Source: Candidatus Omnitrophota bacterium (GTDB taxonomy: Bacteria > Omnitrophota > Gorgyraeia > Aquiviventales > Aquiviventaceae). Taken from it: DNA of 50,207 nt. A program made the translations under genes and the position numbers. The notes under the pieces are model-generated. The model searched no databases, was not told where the DNA came from, and saw nothing but the letters and a program-made list of their open reading frames with translations. Each line of letters starts with the position of its first letter. Positions within the stretch are counted from its first letter, which is position 1. Location of the stretch: positions 1 to 50,207 of the forward strand of contig JAHFGX010000005.1 in NCBI GenBank assembly GCA_023247215.1, given 5' to 3'. Shown here one piece after another: positions 1 to 6,882 of the stretch.

Positions 1-590
1 CGCCGGACCGGATTTACGCCAACGGCCTGAGCCACTTCGTCCAGCAGCTCGGCATCAACCGGGAGTTCGCCCGCTCGTTCGCCTTGCTGGCGTTCGCCAC
101 GTTCATCTACGACACGCTGGACGTGGCCACGCGGCTCGGGCGGTACGTCTTCCAGGAGCTGACCGGCCTGTCGGGAAATTGGGGGCGCGCGCTCGCGACG
201 ATCTGCACGCTGGCCCTCCCCGCGGTATGCGTCAGCGTCACGCTGCGCGACGGCGCCGGCCACGTGGTGCCGGCGTGGAAAGTGTTCTGGACGATCTTCG
301 GCACGTCCAACCAGCTCCTGGCCGCCCTGACGCTGCTGACGGTGACGGTCTGGCTCAGGCGGGCCGGCAAACCGTGGTGGATGAGCGCAGCGCCGGCGGC
401 CTTCATGCTGGTGATGACGCTCTGGTCGCTGGGGCTGACCGCGCGGCCGTGGCTGATGACGCTGCTGGCAGGCCGCCTCGTCTTCGACGGCATCGCCGTC
501 ATCGCGGTGGTGCTCTTAGGGCTGGGGGTGATGGTCGCCGGAGAAGCGCTGGCGGCCGTTCAGATCACAGAAGTCAGGCGGAAGGGGTGA
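1..590 (+). CDS. cstA: Carbon starvation protein CstA, C-terminal part (partial)
   Basis: The frame is open from the left edge (first full codon at base 3), so the track start at 84, a TTG, is internal. About 195 residues are visible. They match the C-terminal region of CstA, an inner-membrane peptide/pyruvate transporter: 'FATFIYDTLDVATRLGRYV' followed by 'VFWTIFGTSNQLLAALTLL', then three hydrophobic spans. The end overlaps the convergent ferredoxin gene by 17 bases. Regulation cannot be judged because the promoter lies outside the window. Identification by recalled family resemblance is strong. Confidence 0.87.
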   Translation, partial: PDRIYANGLSHFVQQLGINREFARSFALLAFATFIYDTLDVATRLGRYVFQELTGLSGNWGRALATICTLALPAVCVSVTLRDGAGHVVPAWKVFWTIFGTSNQLLAALTLLTVTVWLRRAGKPWWMSAAPAAFMLVMTLWSLGLTARPWLMTLLAGRLVFDGIAVIAVVLLGLGVMVAGEALAAVQITEVRRKG

Positions 591-876
591 GTCCGGCGAG
601 GGCATCCTGCACGATCTGGTCCACGTCCGCCAGCGTCACGCCGGCATACCAGCGGCCATCCGGAAAGAGCATCACGTTCGGCCCCTGCGCGCACACGTCC
701 TGGCAGCCTGATTTGCTGACGCGGATTTTTCCGGACATCCCCAGGGACTTCACTTTGGACTTCAGCGCCTCGGCAATCTGCTCGGACTCCCGCGCGGCGC
801 AGCAGGCTTCCCCCTCGGGCCGGCGGTTGATGCACACGAACAGCATCCGCTGAAACGGCACCGGCGCGTGTCGCAT
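574..876 (-). CDS. Thioredoxin-like [2Fe-2S] ferredoxin
   Basis: A 100-residue protein starting at an ATG. Four cysteines are spaced as in the thioredoxin-fold 2Fe-2S ferredoxins: C15-x9-C25 near the N-terminus ('FVCINRRPEGEACC') and C58-x3-C62 ('SGCQDVCAQGPNV'). The tail 'MLFPDGRWYAGVTLADVDQIV' is typical of the family, which also forms the NuoE fold. The protein should be a small soluble electron carrier or redox sensor; its partner is unknown. It is the last gene of the sodN-sodX-mscS-HAD run, 12 bases after the HAD gene, so it is probably co-transcribed with the superoxide dismutase. Confidence 0.83.
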   Translation of the reverse strand: MRHAPVPFQRMLFVCINRRPEGEACCAARESEQIAEALKSKVKSLGMSGKIRVSKSGCQDVCAQGPNVMLFPDGRWYAGVTLADVDQIVQDALAGLTPSA

Positions 877-888
877 CTCTCGCCCAGC

Positions 889-1491
889 CTACACGTGCAG
901 TCCCACGGCGGCCAGCTCTTTTTCCAGGGAGAGGCCGGGGGCAAAGTGGATCGCCTGAATGCCCAGCCTGCGCGCGGCCTCCGTGTGCTCTTTGGTGTCA
1001 TCAATGAAGACGGCGGCATGCGCAGGCACCTGCGCCCGGCGCAGGGCCAACTGGAAGATTTGGGTTTCCGGTTTGCAGCACCCCACTTGGCAGGAGGCGA
1101 TCCAGTGATGGACGTGCTGGAACACCGGCCACGTCTCGCGGATGTAGGCGTCGTGCAGCGGGTTGGTGTTCGTCAGCACCAGCAGCGTGTAGCGGGCCCG
1201 CAGGCGCTCCAGCACCCACGTGGTCTGGCGGTTCTCTTCCACCATCCGGTTCCACGCGTCCACGAACTGCGCAAAGTGCAGGCCGCCTTCCAACTTGGCG
1301 GAGAGGTGCCGCACCATGTCTTGGGAGCTGATCTGGCCGAGCTGAAACTCCCTGCGCAACAGCGGATCGGCCAGCACGTTGGCGCACGCGGCGAGCGGCT
1401 GCCCGGTCGCCTGGGCCAGATGCTGGACGGTCCGCTCCGGATCCACGTTGATCAGCACGCCGCCCAGATCGAAGATCACCGCCTGCAGCAT
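889..1491 (-). CDS. HAD-superfamily hydrolase
   Basis: The track starts this ORF at 1617, but the HAD fold begins at 'MLQAVIFDLGGVL' and that ATG is 1491, 7 bases after the mscS stop. This gives 200 residues. Motif I is 'FDLGGVLINVD' (nucleophile D8; the second Asp of DxD is replaced by Gly, as in many subfamily I members). The lysine and acidic motifs lie in 'CKPETQIF' and 'AVFIDDTKEHTEAARRLG'. The cap region resembles the haloacid dehalogenase/epoxide hydrolase group. A phosphatase acting on a small phosphorylated metabolite is likely; the substrate cannot be named. Confidence 0.82.
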   Translation of the reverse strand: MLQAVIFDLGGVLINVDPERTVQHLAQATGQPLAACANVLADPLLRREFQLGQISSQDMVRHLSAKLEGGLHFAQFVDAWNRMVEENRQTTWVLERLRARYTLLVLTNTNPLHDAYIRETWPVFQHVHHWIASCQVGCCKPETQIFQLALRRAQVPAHAAVFIDDTKEHTEAARRLGIQAIHFAPGLSLEKELAAVGLHV

Positions 1492-1498
1492 CGCCGGC

Positions 1499-2539
1499 TC
1501 ACGCGTGCCGATCGCCGCCGAGCAGCACGGTCCGGACGGGAAACGCGATGCCCTCCTGGCGGTAGCGCGCATGGAGGCGCTTGATGAACTCGTGCTTGAC
1601 GAAAAACTGATCGGCAAACTCCCGGGCGCGGAGGACGACGGTGAAATTGACGCCGGGATCGCCGAAGGTGTGGTAGCGGATGCACGGCTCGAACGTGGGC
1701 ACGGCTCCGGGAACCGTCTTGAGGACGGCCGCAGCCACCTCGGTCGTCACGCGCTCCACCCGCTCTAAATCGCTCGCGTAATCCACGGCCACCTCCACCG
1801 TGACCGCCAACTCCTTGTCCGGCAGGTCATAGTTCGTGATGACGGACTGGCCGATTTTCGCATTGGGAATGATCACCAGGCTGTTCGACAGCATGCGGAT
1901 CTTCGTGGCGCGCCAGCCGATGTCGGTCACATAGCCTTCCTGCCCGCTTTCGAGTTTGACGTAGTCCCCGACCCGAATGTGTTTGCTCAAGGTAACGTAC
2001 ACGCCGGCAAAGACGTTCGACAAGGTGTCCTGCAGCCCCAGCGCCACCGCCAAGCTTCCGATGCCGAGCGCCGCCAGGAGGCTGCCGATCTTCACGCCGA
2101 GGCTGTCCAGCACCATCAGCAGCCCCAGCCCCCAGACGACGCTCTTGGCCAGGTTTTGGGTCAAGCTCGTCATGGGCAGCGCGATTTGCCACCGGGAGGC
2201 GTGGTGCGTGATCAGCTGGGCCACCACGTTGGCGCTGACCCAGGCCAGCGACAGGATCCACAGCGTTTTGAGGATGGGGACGGACAGCTCCGCCACGTGC
2301 TTGGGCAGATCGGAGGACGCCATGGCGAGGTACGTCCCGGCCATGACCGACCACAGGAGGAGAGGATTGCGAACGGCCCGGAGGATCATGTCGTCGCCCG
2401 CCCAGCGCGTCCGGGAAGCGAGCGTGAGCATCTTGGCGACGGCGACGCGGCGCAGCCAGATCCCGATCACGATCGAGGCCGCCACAATGCCCAGCGGGAC
2501 GAGCCACGAGATCCCCTGCACCAGGATGGCGGTGTCCAT
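1499..2539 (-). CDS. mscS: Small-conductance mechanosensitive channel, MscS family
   Basis: 346 residues with five N-terminal hydrophobic spans. These are followed by the pore-lining TM3-type stretch 'LGIGSLAVALGLQDTLSNVFAGV' and the cytoplasmic beta domain ('RVGDYVKLESGQEGYVTDIGWRATKIRML', 'IIPNAKIGQSVITNY'). The channel opens under membrane tension and releases small solutes during hypo-osmotic shock. Its ATG overlaps the sodX stop as ATGA, so translation is coupled to the dismutase protease gene, an unexpected neighbour for an osmotic valve. It is about 60 residues longer than E. coli MscS at the N-terminus. Confidence 0.92.
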   Translation of the reverse strand: MDTAILVQGISWLVPLGIVAASIVIGIWLRRVAVAKMLTLASRTRWAGDDMILRAVRNPLLLWSVMAGTYLAMASSDLPKHVAELSVPILKTLWILSLAWVSANVVAQLITHHASRWQIALPMTSLTQNLAKSVVWGLGLLMVLDSLGVKIGSLLAALGIGSLAVALGLQDTLSNVFAGVYVTLSKHIRVGDYVKLESGQEGYVTDIGWRATKIRMLSNSLVIIPNAKIGQSVITNYDLPDKELAVTVEVAVDYASDLERVERVTTEVAAAVLKTVPGAVPTFEPCIRYHTFGDPGVNFTVVLRAREFADQFFVKHEFIKRLHARYRQEGIAFPVRTVLLGGDRHA

Positions 2540-2988
2540 CAGGCGCGCTCCGCCTCGGCGACCAGCCGGTTGCGGGACACGGGGCCGTAATGGCGGGAAT
2601 CCCGGCTCGAAGGCCGGTTGTCTCCAGCCACGAAATATTCGCGTGGGCCTAGGCGCACAGTCCTACTCTCCTGATGATCTCCAGGCCCCTGGGCGGACAA
2701 CCGCGCGTAGGGCTCCTGAAGCGGCGTGCCGTTGATTGAAAACTGTCCTGCCTGCCATTCGATCAGCTCTCCCGGAAGCCCGATGAGCCGCTTCACGTCC
2801 CACCGGCCCGGATCGTCGGGAGCCTCGAGCACCACCACGGATCCCCGGCGAGGCATGCGGCGAAGGGAGGTTAATTGCAATCGGGTCCCAGGCAGGAGGG
2901 CCGGTTCCATGCTGGGACCGGTCACGTGCGCAGGCGCGCGCAGCAATGGCGCGAACCATCGCCGGACGGCCTGCCGCAGCGTTGGCAT
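2539..2988 (-). CDS. sodX: Nickel-type superoxide dismutase maturation protease (S26 family)
   Basis: 149 residues with the S26 signal peptidase signature: nucleophile Ser in 'VTGPSMEPALLPGT', general-base Lys in 'WDVKRLIGLPGE', and the conserved 'FVAGDNRPSSRDSRHYGPV' box. It lacks an obvious long membrane anchor, and it sits 26 bases downstream of sodN. In the NiSOD family a dedicated S26 peptidase (SodX/CbiX-type) removes the propeptide so that the mature chain begins with His-Cys, the nickel ligands. The combination of fold and position makes this role likely; a general signal peptidase I is the alternative. Confidence 0.86.
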   Translation of the reverse strand: MPTLRQAVRRWFAPLLRAPAHVTGPSMEPALLPGTRLQLTSLRRMPRRGSVVVLEAPDDPGRWDVKRLIGLPGELIEWQAGQFSINGTPLQEPYARLSAQGPGDHQESRTVRLGPREYFVAGDNRPSSRDSRHYGPVSRNRLVAEAERA

Positions 2989-3014
2989 CGCCTGTTGTTG
3001 CGCGGCGAATCGCG

Positions 3015-3539
3015 TTACTTCGCGGCAGGAACCGGATAGAGCAGCTCGCCGCCGGACTTCTGCAGGGAGGGCTGCTTGCGCACTTCGACGTTCTTACTCT
3101 TCCAGAAGATTTCGGCGATGCGCTGCACTTTGGCCAGCAAATCCTGGGCCGCCTGCAGGTTGACTTCCTGGCGGGTCTTGGAGGCCAGCTTCATCGTCTC
3201 CCAGAACAGGCCGTGCAGGTCCGGGAACTTCTGGAGATGCTCCGGCGTAAAATAGTCGCCCCAAATAATCCGCAGCTCGTGCTTGCACGCCTCGGCATTG
3301 ATTTCTTTCACGTGGGTGTAGCGGGCGAGCTTGTGCTGGTACGCCTCAAGCTCTTGCGGGCCGGTTTGCGGGCCGGGCTTGGGCAGCTCAGCGATGAGCT
3401 GGTTCATTCGGACCACGCCGAGCGCGGCGATCTGCGCGGTATGCGGATCATAGATGCCGCATGGGACGTCGCAGTGCGCGTGCACGAGAATTGGGCGCCG
3501 AAACGCGCGGGCTGCCAGCCAGCTCCGGAAACGGTTCAT
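3015..3539 (-). CDS. sodN: Nickel superoxide dismutase
   Basis: 174 residues. The nickel hook is explicit: 'HCDVPCGIYDP' at residues 22-32, preceded by a basic propeptide ending 'ILVHA', so cleavage after A21 would expose His22 and Cys23 as ligands, with Cys27 the third. The rest is the predicted four-helix bundle ('HTAQIAALGVVRMNQLI', 'HELRIIWGDYFTPEHLQKFP'). It disproportionates superoxide to oxygen and peroxide. The start ATG has a good Shine-Dalgarno (GGGAGGG) 6 bases upstream. It is the first gene of a five-gene run with sodX, mscS, a HAD hydrolase and a ferredoxin. Confidence 0.95.
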   Translation of the reverse strand: MNRFRSWLAARAFRRPILVHAHCDVPCGIYDPHTAQIAALGVVRMNQLIAELPKPGPQTGPQELEAYQHKLARYTHVKEINAEACKHELRIIWGDYFTPEHLQKFPDLHGLFWETMKLASKTRQEVNLQAAQDLLAKVQRIAEIFWKSKNVEVRKQPSLQKSGGELLYPVPAAK

Positions 3540-3583
3540 GGTGATTCCCTCCCCTGTCGTTGTGTGATAGCCGCGATCATCTC

Positions 3584-3613
3584 ATTATAGAGCTTACGAG
3601 GGGCGCTCCTCAA
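3584..3613 (-). promoter_or_regulatory. Putative sigma-70 promoter of sodN operon
   Basis: On the minus strand TTGAGG and TATAAT are separated by 18 bases, with the -10 about 45 bases before the sodN ATG. The -35 lies inside the last codons of the upstream DUF2203 gene. The perfect TATAAT and the well-placed Shine-Dalgarno suggest sodN can be transcribed independently of the Fe-S genes upstream. Confidence 0.6.
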
Positions 3614-4019
3614 GCGGCCGCCGCCCGGCGAAGCCGGCCTCCATGCTGTGCCAGAACTTGACCCGGTCTTCGCCGAGCTTCCAGCACAAATAGACCAGGT
3701 CCGAGCCGTGCATCGCGTAAAAATCCACGAGGCCCTGGGAGAGGTCTTTGATCACCGCGCCGAGGTCTTCAAGCTGCTGCAGCGCTGAGCTGAAGGCCTC
3801 GAGCAGGTCCAGTTGATGGCGGGTGAGCTCCTCGACGTGCTTTTGGATTTCCTGGAGCGGATAGCCGTTGCCCTGGGAGAGCTTGCGGACGTTCTGGTTG
3901 AGCTCCTCGGTCGTCTTGCTGATGGATTGCTGCAGTCCCTGAAGCTGCTCGATGAGCGGAATGATGCGCGGCAGAAGCTGATTCGCTTCCTCGGGAGTGA
4001 ACAGTCTCTCACGAGGCAT
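3594..4019 (-). CDS. DUF2203 family protein
   Basis: 141 residues opening with 'RLFTPEEANQLLPRIIPLIEQLQ', the diagnostic start of DUF2203. A long, probably coiled-coil helical region follows (residues 10-95), then the conserved end 'GLVDFYAMHGSDLVYLCWKLGEDRVKFWHSM', split here as DFYA, DLVYLCWK and the FWH motif. Function is unknown. It lies 33 bases downstream of the A-type Fe-S carrier and just before sodN, probably transcribed with the former. No Shine-Dalgarno is visible. Confidence 0.85.
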   Translation of the reverse strand: MPRERLFTPEEANQLLPRIIPLIEQLQGLQQSISKTTEELNQNVRKLSQGNGYPLQEIQKHVEELTRHQLDLLEAFSSALQQLEDLGAVIKDLSQGLVDFYAMHGSDLVYLCWKLGEDRVKFWHSMEAGFAGRRPLEERPS

Positions 4020-4052
4020 GGGAGGCGTGGGGAAAACCGGGCGGGCGGCCGA

Positions 4053-4379
4053 TTACGCGCTGAACGAATGCCCGCAGCCGCAACTTTTCTTGGCCAGCGG
4101 GTTCTGGAACTCGAAACCCCCACCCATCACGTCGGTCTTGAAGTCAATGGTGGTGCCGTCCAGATACAGGTGGCTCTTGGCATCCACCAGCACCTTCACA
4201 CCGTCTTGCTCGAAGACCTGGTCATACTGCTTCGGCGTCGGGTCATCCAATCCCATCTGGTAGGAAAAACCGGAACAGCCGCCGCCTTTAACCCCCAGGC
4301 GCAGCGCCACGTTCGGCGTGGACTGCTGAGAGACCAACCGCTTTGCTTCTTGGACTGCTGCAGGGCTCAATGTGATCAT
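4053..4379 (-). CDS. erpA: A-type iron-sulfur cluster carrier (IscA/ErpA family)
   Basis: 108 residues, the usual family length. All three cluster-binding cysteines are present: C35 in 'KGGGCSGFSY' and C100/C102 in 'KKSCGCGHSFSA'. Helper motifs 'LYLDGTTIDF' and 'GGGFEFQNP' also match. A-type carriers accept [Fe-S] clusters from a scaffold and hand them to apo-targets; the Fe-S dependent MutY-like enzyme two genes upstream is a plausible client. The ATG has a perfect AGGAGG 6 bases upstream and its own strong promoter. ErpA, IscA and SufA cannot be separated from sequence alone, so the symbol is approximate. Confidence 0.9.
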   Translation of the reverse strand: MITLSPAAVQEAKRLVSQQSTPNVALRLGVKGGGCSGFSYQMGLDDPTPKQYDQVFEQDGVKVLVDAKSHLYLDGTTIDFKTDVMGGGFEFQNPLAKKSCGCGHSFSA

Positions 4380-4390
4380 GGGTTGTCCTC

Positions 4391-4828
4391 CTATTTCCCT
4401 TTTAGTATAGCACGAGACCGAAGGCGGGACAACCGGTTTGAGGAGGCTAACAGCTCAATCAAGGGACGGTCGGCCGGAGGAAGCCGCAGCCGCTTGAGCT
4501 GCGTCATGCTCACCCACCGAATGGCTTGCGACGCCAGCGGCTTCGGCTCGCCGATGATGCGGCAGCGGAACACTTCCAGGCACACTCGCCGGTCCGGGTA
4601 GCGAAAGCGCAGGGTGGTCAAGCGCCGGCCTATCCTGGCGCGCACCCCCAGCTCCTCTGTCAGCTCCCGGCGAAGGCAAGTCTGCCATGACTCTCCCGAA
4701 TGCCGCTTACCGCCGGGAAACTCCCAGCAGCCGCCCTGATGCGCGGCGCGGTGGCGGCGCGTAAGGAGGTAACGGCCGTCCCGCTCAATCACGGCGACGG
4801 CGACTTGCACGAGCGGTCGCGCCGGCAT
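4391..4828 (-). CDS. Nudix hydrolase, MutT-like
   Basis: The Nudix box is complete: G-x5-E-x7-RE-L-x-EE-x-G-V in 'GKRHSGESWQTCLRRELTEELGV', with preceding 'WEFPGG'. This is the arrangement of active MutT-type pyrophosphohydrolases that clean 8-oxo-dGTP from the nucleotide pool. The track start at 4912 would add about 28 poorly structured residues; 'MPARPLVQVAVAVIERDG' at 4828 starts right at the fold, giving 145 residues. No Shine-Dalgarno is visible; translation probably couples to mutY, which it overlaps by 44 bases. Note that MutY enzymes normally carry a MutT-like C-terminal domain, which the adjacent gene lacks. Confidence 0.82.
   Translation of the reverse strand: MPARPLVQVAVAVIERDGRYLLTRRHRAAHQGGCWEFPGGKRHSGESWQTCLRRELTEELGVRARIGRRLTTLRFRYPDRRVCLEVFRCRIIGEPKPLASQAIRWVSMTQLKRLRLPPADRPLIELLASSNRLSRLRSRAILKGK
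4404..4432 (-). promoter_or_regulatory. Putative sigma-70 promoter of the A-type carrier gene
   Basis: TTGTCC and TATACT on the minus strand with a 17-base spacer, 25 bases upstream of the erpA-like ATG. It overlaps the 3' end of the Nudix gene. Spacing is optimal and both boxes match at 4-5 of 6 positions. Confidence 0.65.
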
Positions 4829-5549
4829 CGAGAGAGGGGTAGGTTTGGCACGCATGGCGCAGCACGCAGGTTGGACATTTGGGGGCGCGGGCGGTGCAGA
4901 TCGTCGCCCCAAAGTCCATCATCCCCTGGTTGATCGTATAGGCGTCTCCCGGCGGGATGACCTGGCGCGCCAGCTCCCACAACACACGCTCCCGTCGTCC
5001 GGTCGGTTTTCCTGCCGGGCCGGATCGCGTTCGCCGCCCCGCCGTTCCGAAGAAGCGCTCGAGGAGCCGGGCCACGTTCGTGTCCAGAATAGGCGCGTCC
5101 TGCCCGAAGGCAAAGCTCAACACCGCGCCGGCCGTGTAGCGGCCGATGCCGTCCATGGCGATGAGCCCGTCGTACGAACCGGGCAATCGGCCCTCATGCC
5201 GCCGCACTACCTGTTTGGCGATGTTGCGCAGCCGGAGCGGGCGGATGTTATAGCCGAGCGGATACCACACCTTCTTCAGCTCGGCGACCTTGGACTTGGC
5301 CAGGTGGCGCACGGTGGGATACCGGGTCAAGAACTCGCGGTATTTGGGGATGACGCGGTCCACCTGCGTTTGCTGGAGCATCACTTCCGAAACGAGGATC
5401 TTGTAGGGATCGCGCGTCTCCCGCCACGGCAGCTTCCGCTGGTGGCGGCGGTACCAGGTAAGGAGCCGGCGCTGGAAGACGGGGATGCGCTCGGTGAGAC
5501 GACGCGGAAGGACCACAGCGCGGGCCGGCATGGTTCGCGCGCCCACCAT
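4785..5549 (-). CDS. mutY: MutY-like HhH-GPD DNA glycosylase lacking the C-terminal domain
   Basis: 254 residues from the ATG at 5549; the track start at 5573 is a TTG. The catalytic Glu lies in 'SEVMLQQTQVDRV', the helix-hairpin-helix in 'MDGIGRYTAGAVLSFAFG', the catalytic Asp in 'ILDTNVARLLERFFG'. The [4Fe-4S] loop is C-x6-C-x2-C-x5-C ('CTARAPKCPTCVLRHAC'). MutY removes adenine opposite 8-oxoguanine, but the 8-oxoG-sensing MutT-like C-terminal domain is absent (usual length about 350). Tyr in 'GRYTAG' is shared with some MutY and with thymine-mismatch MIG enzymes, so a T/G or U/G activity is possible. It follows the DUF4143 gene by 20 bases. Confidence 0.85.
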   Translation of the reverse strand: MVGARTMPARAVVLPRRLTERIPVFQRRLLTWYRRHQRKLPWRETRDPYKILVSEVMLQQTQVDRVIPKYREFLTRYPTVRHLAKSKVAELKKVWYPLGYNIRPLRLRNIAKQVVRRHEGRLPGSYDGLIAMDGIGRYTAGAVLSFAFGQDAPILDTNVARLLERFFGTAGRRTRSGPAGKPTGRRERVLWELARQVIPPGDAYTINQGMMDFGATICTARAPKCPTCVLRHACQTYPSLDAGATARASRRRRD

Positions 5550-5569
5550 ACCAAACCCCTTCCTCCCCG

Positions 5570-6736
5570 TCAATGGGCCCGGCTTCCGAAGCTTGCAGTG
5601 CCATGAAGGAGCTGCGGCAAAGGGAGCACCTCAACGCTGACATACTCATCTTTTAGCGTGTAGGGACGGTTAACGTCATGCGCGACGAGGAGATTGCTTC
5701 CCTGCGGATACAACCGGCGGAACGCTCGGAGGTTGGTGGTATCAAAGTGTGACGCAGACCATTTGCACTCAATCGTAGTTGGTGGCCCGCTGCGATTTAC
5801 CAAGATAAAATCAACTTCATGGCCTTGTTTGTCGCGCCAGTAGCGAATGTCCCTGATGTGAAGTTGACCGTGCAGCTCGTTCAAGACGAAGTGCTCCCAC
5901 AGGAGGCCGAGATCTTCTCGCCGCAGCTCGTGCCAGCCCCGGTGGTAACAGACAAATCCCGTGTCAAATCCATACACCTTGGGCGCGGCGACGATTTCGG
6001 TGGGCCGATGCGAGCTGAATGGACGGATGATGTGGGCCACGAAGGTGGCTTCAAGGGCACGCAGATAATTCGTGATGGTTTGCCGGCTGACCTCGCATTC
6101 GGTCGTGAACTTGTTGGCCTCAAAAATCCCGCCGCTGCGGGCCATGATGAGTTCAGCGAATTTCTGGAAGGAATAGCGGCGCTCCAACCGGAAGAGCTCC
6201 TGGATGTCCTTCGCCCAGTACGCATCCATCCATTCCTGGAAGTCACGGTCTGGCGGTGTTGGCGCGAGAAAGAAGGGCGGCAGCCCGCCGTGAAGCAGGC
6301 GGTGAGGCAGCGCCTCGCGGTGGAAGTCCTCGAGGTCCGCGAGGATCATCGGAGTCAGCCAGAGCTCCGCTTTCCGTCCGGTCAGCGTGTCGCGAAACTT
6401 GCGGGAAGCCCCCAACGTCGAAGATCCGGTGGCGAGCACCTGGAGCTTTGGATAATGATCCGCAGCGATCTTGAGCAGCTCAGCCGGCGCCCGCAGGCGA
6501 TGGATTTCATCCAGAACAATCCGCTTGCCAGTGACGCTCGAAAGGAAACCTTCCGGATCATCAAGCATCCTCCGAACGCGAGGCAATTCACAATCGAAAT
6601 AGTCCACTCCATCCAGGCTCTGCGAGAGCGAGGTCTTCCCGGTCCGCCGCACGCCGGAGAGCCAAACCACCGAGCGGCGGGTCCAGGCTTCTTCGATAGC
6701 TTTGAGCCAATAATGGCGCTTAACGATGTTTACCAT
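5570..6736 (-). CDS. AAA-type ATPase with DUF4143 C-terminal domain
   Basis: 388 residues from the ATG at 6736; the track's 6742 is a TTG. The Walker A is 'LSGVRRTGKTSL' near residue 30, Walker B 'RIVLDEIHRL', and sensor-like 'VLATGSSTL'. The C-terminal half has the DUF4143 layout ending in a PD-(D/E)xK-like core: 'GHEVDFILV' then 'TIECKWS'. The family is widespread and mobile, with no settled function. Base composition looks lower in GC than the neighbours, which fits acquisition by transfer. Its 3' end meets the mutY region, so mutY may depend on its transcript. Confidence 0.88.
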   Translation of the reverse strand: MVNIVKRHYWLKAIEEAWTRRSVVWLSGVRRTGKTSLSQSLDGVDYFDCELPRVRRMLDDPEGFLSSVTGKRIVLDEIHRLRAPAELLKIAADHYPKLQVLATGSSTLGASRKFRDTLTGRKAELWLTPMILADLEDFHREALPHRLLHGGLPPFFLAPTPPDRDFQEWMDAYWAKDIQELFRLERRYSFQKFAELIMARSGGIFEANKFTTECEVSRQTITNYLRALEATFVAHIIRPFSSHRPTEIVAAPKVYGFDTGFVCYHRGWHELRREDLGLLWEHFVLNELHGQLHIRDIRYWRDKQGHEVDFILVNRSGPPTTIECKWSASHFDTTNLRAFRRLYPQGSNLLVAHDVNRPYTLKDEYVSVEVLPLPQLLHGTASFGSRAH

Positions 6737-6795
6737 GTGCAACTACGATAGCATATAGTTATACCAAATGCAAATCTACTTGCTCATGGTAAACA
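6727..6795. repeat. 11-bp inverted repeat around the DUF4143 gene start
   Basis: TGTTTACCATG at 6727-6737 is perfectly repeated in inverted form as CATGGTAAACA at 6785-6795, 47 bases apart. The left arm contains the start codon of the ATPase gene. The segment between is AT-rich. It may be an operator pair or a relic of insertion. Confidence 0.5.
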
Positions 6796-6813
6796 CAAGT
6801 TGGAGAGAGAGTT

Positions 6814-6825
6814 TGGTTTAAACCA
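6814..6825. promoter_or_regulatory. 12-bp palindrome upstream of flavoprotein promoter
   Basis: TGGTTTAAACCA is a perfect 12-base palindrome ending 6 bases before the -35 box of the promoter at 6832-6860. Position and symmetry suit a dimeric activator site. No regulator is assigned. Confidence 0.4.
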
Positions 6826-6831
6826 CGGCGA

Positions 6832-6860
6832 TTTACAACGACGACGGAGACCGGTACAAT
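6832..6860 (+). promoter_or_regulatory. Putative sigma-70 promoter of the FNR-type flavoprotein
   Basis: TTTACA and TACAAT with a 17-base spacer. The -10 overlaps the first ATG of the ORF track (6859), so transcription would start near 6867 and the usable start codon becomes the ATG at 6883. Confidence 0.6.
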
Positions 6861-6882
6861 GATCATCTTGTTTCATACAATC

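Noticed and set aside
4391-5549. A single frameshifted MutY gene
   Set aside because: The Nudix gene has an intact catalytic box, which MutY C-terminal domains lose, and its own start; two genes are more likely than one broken gene.
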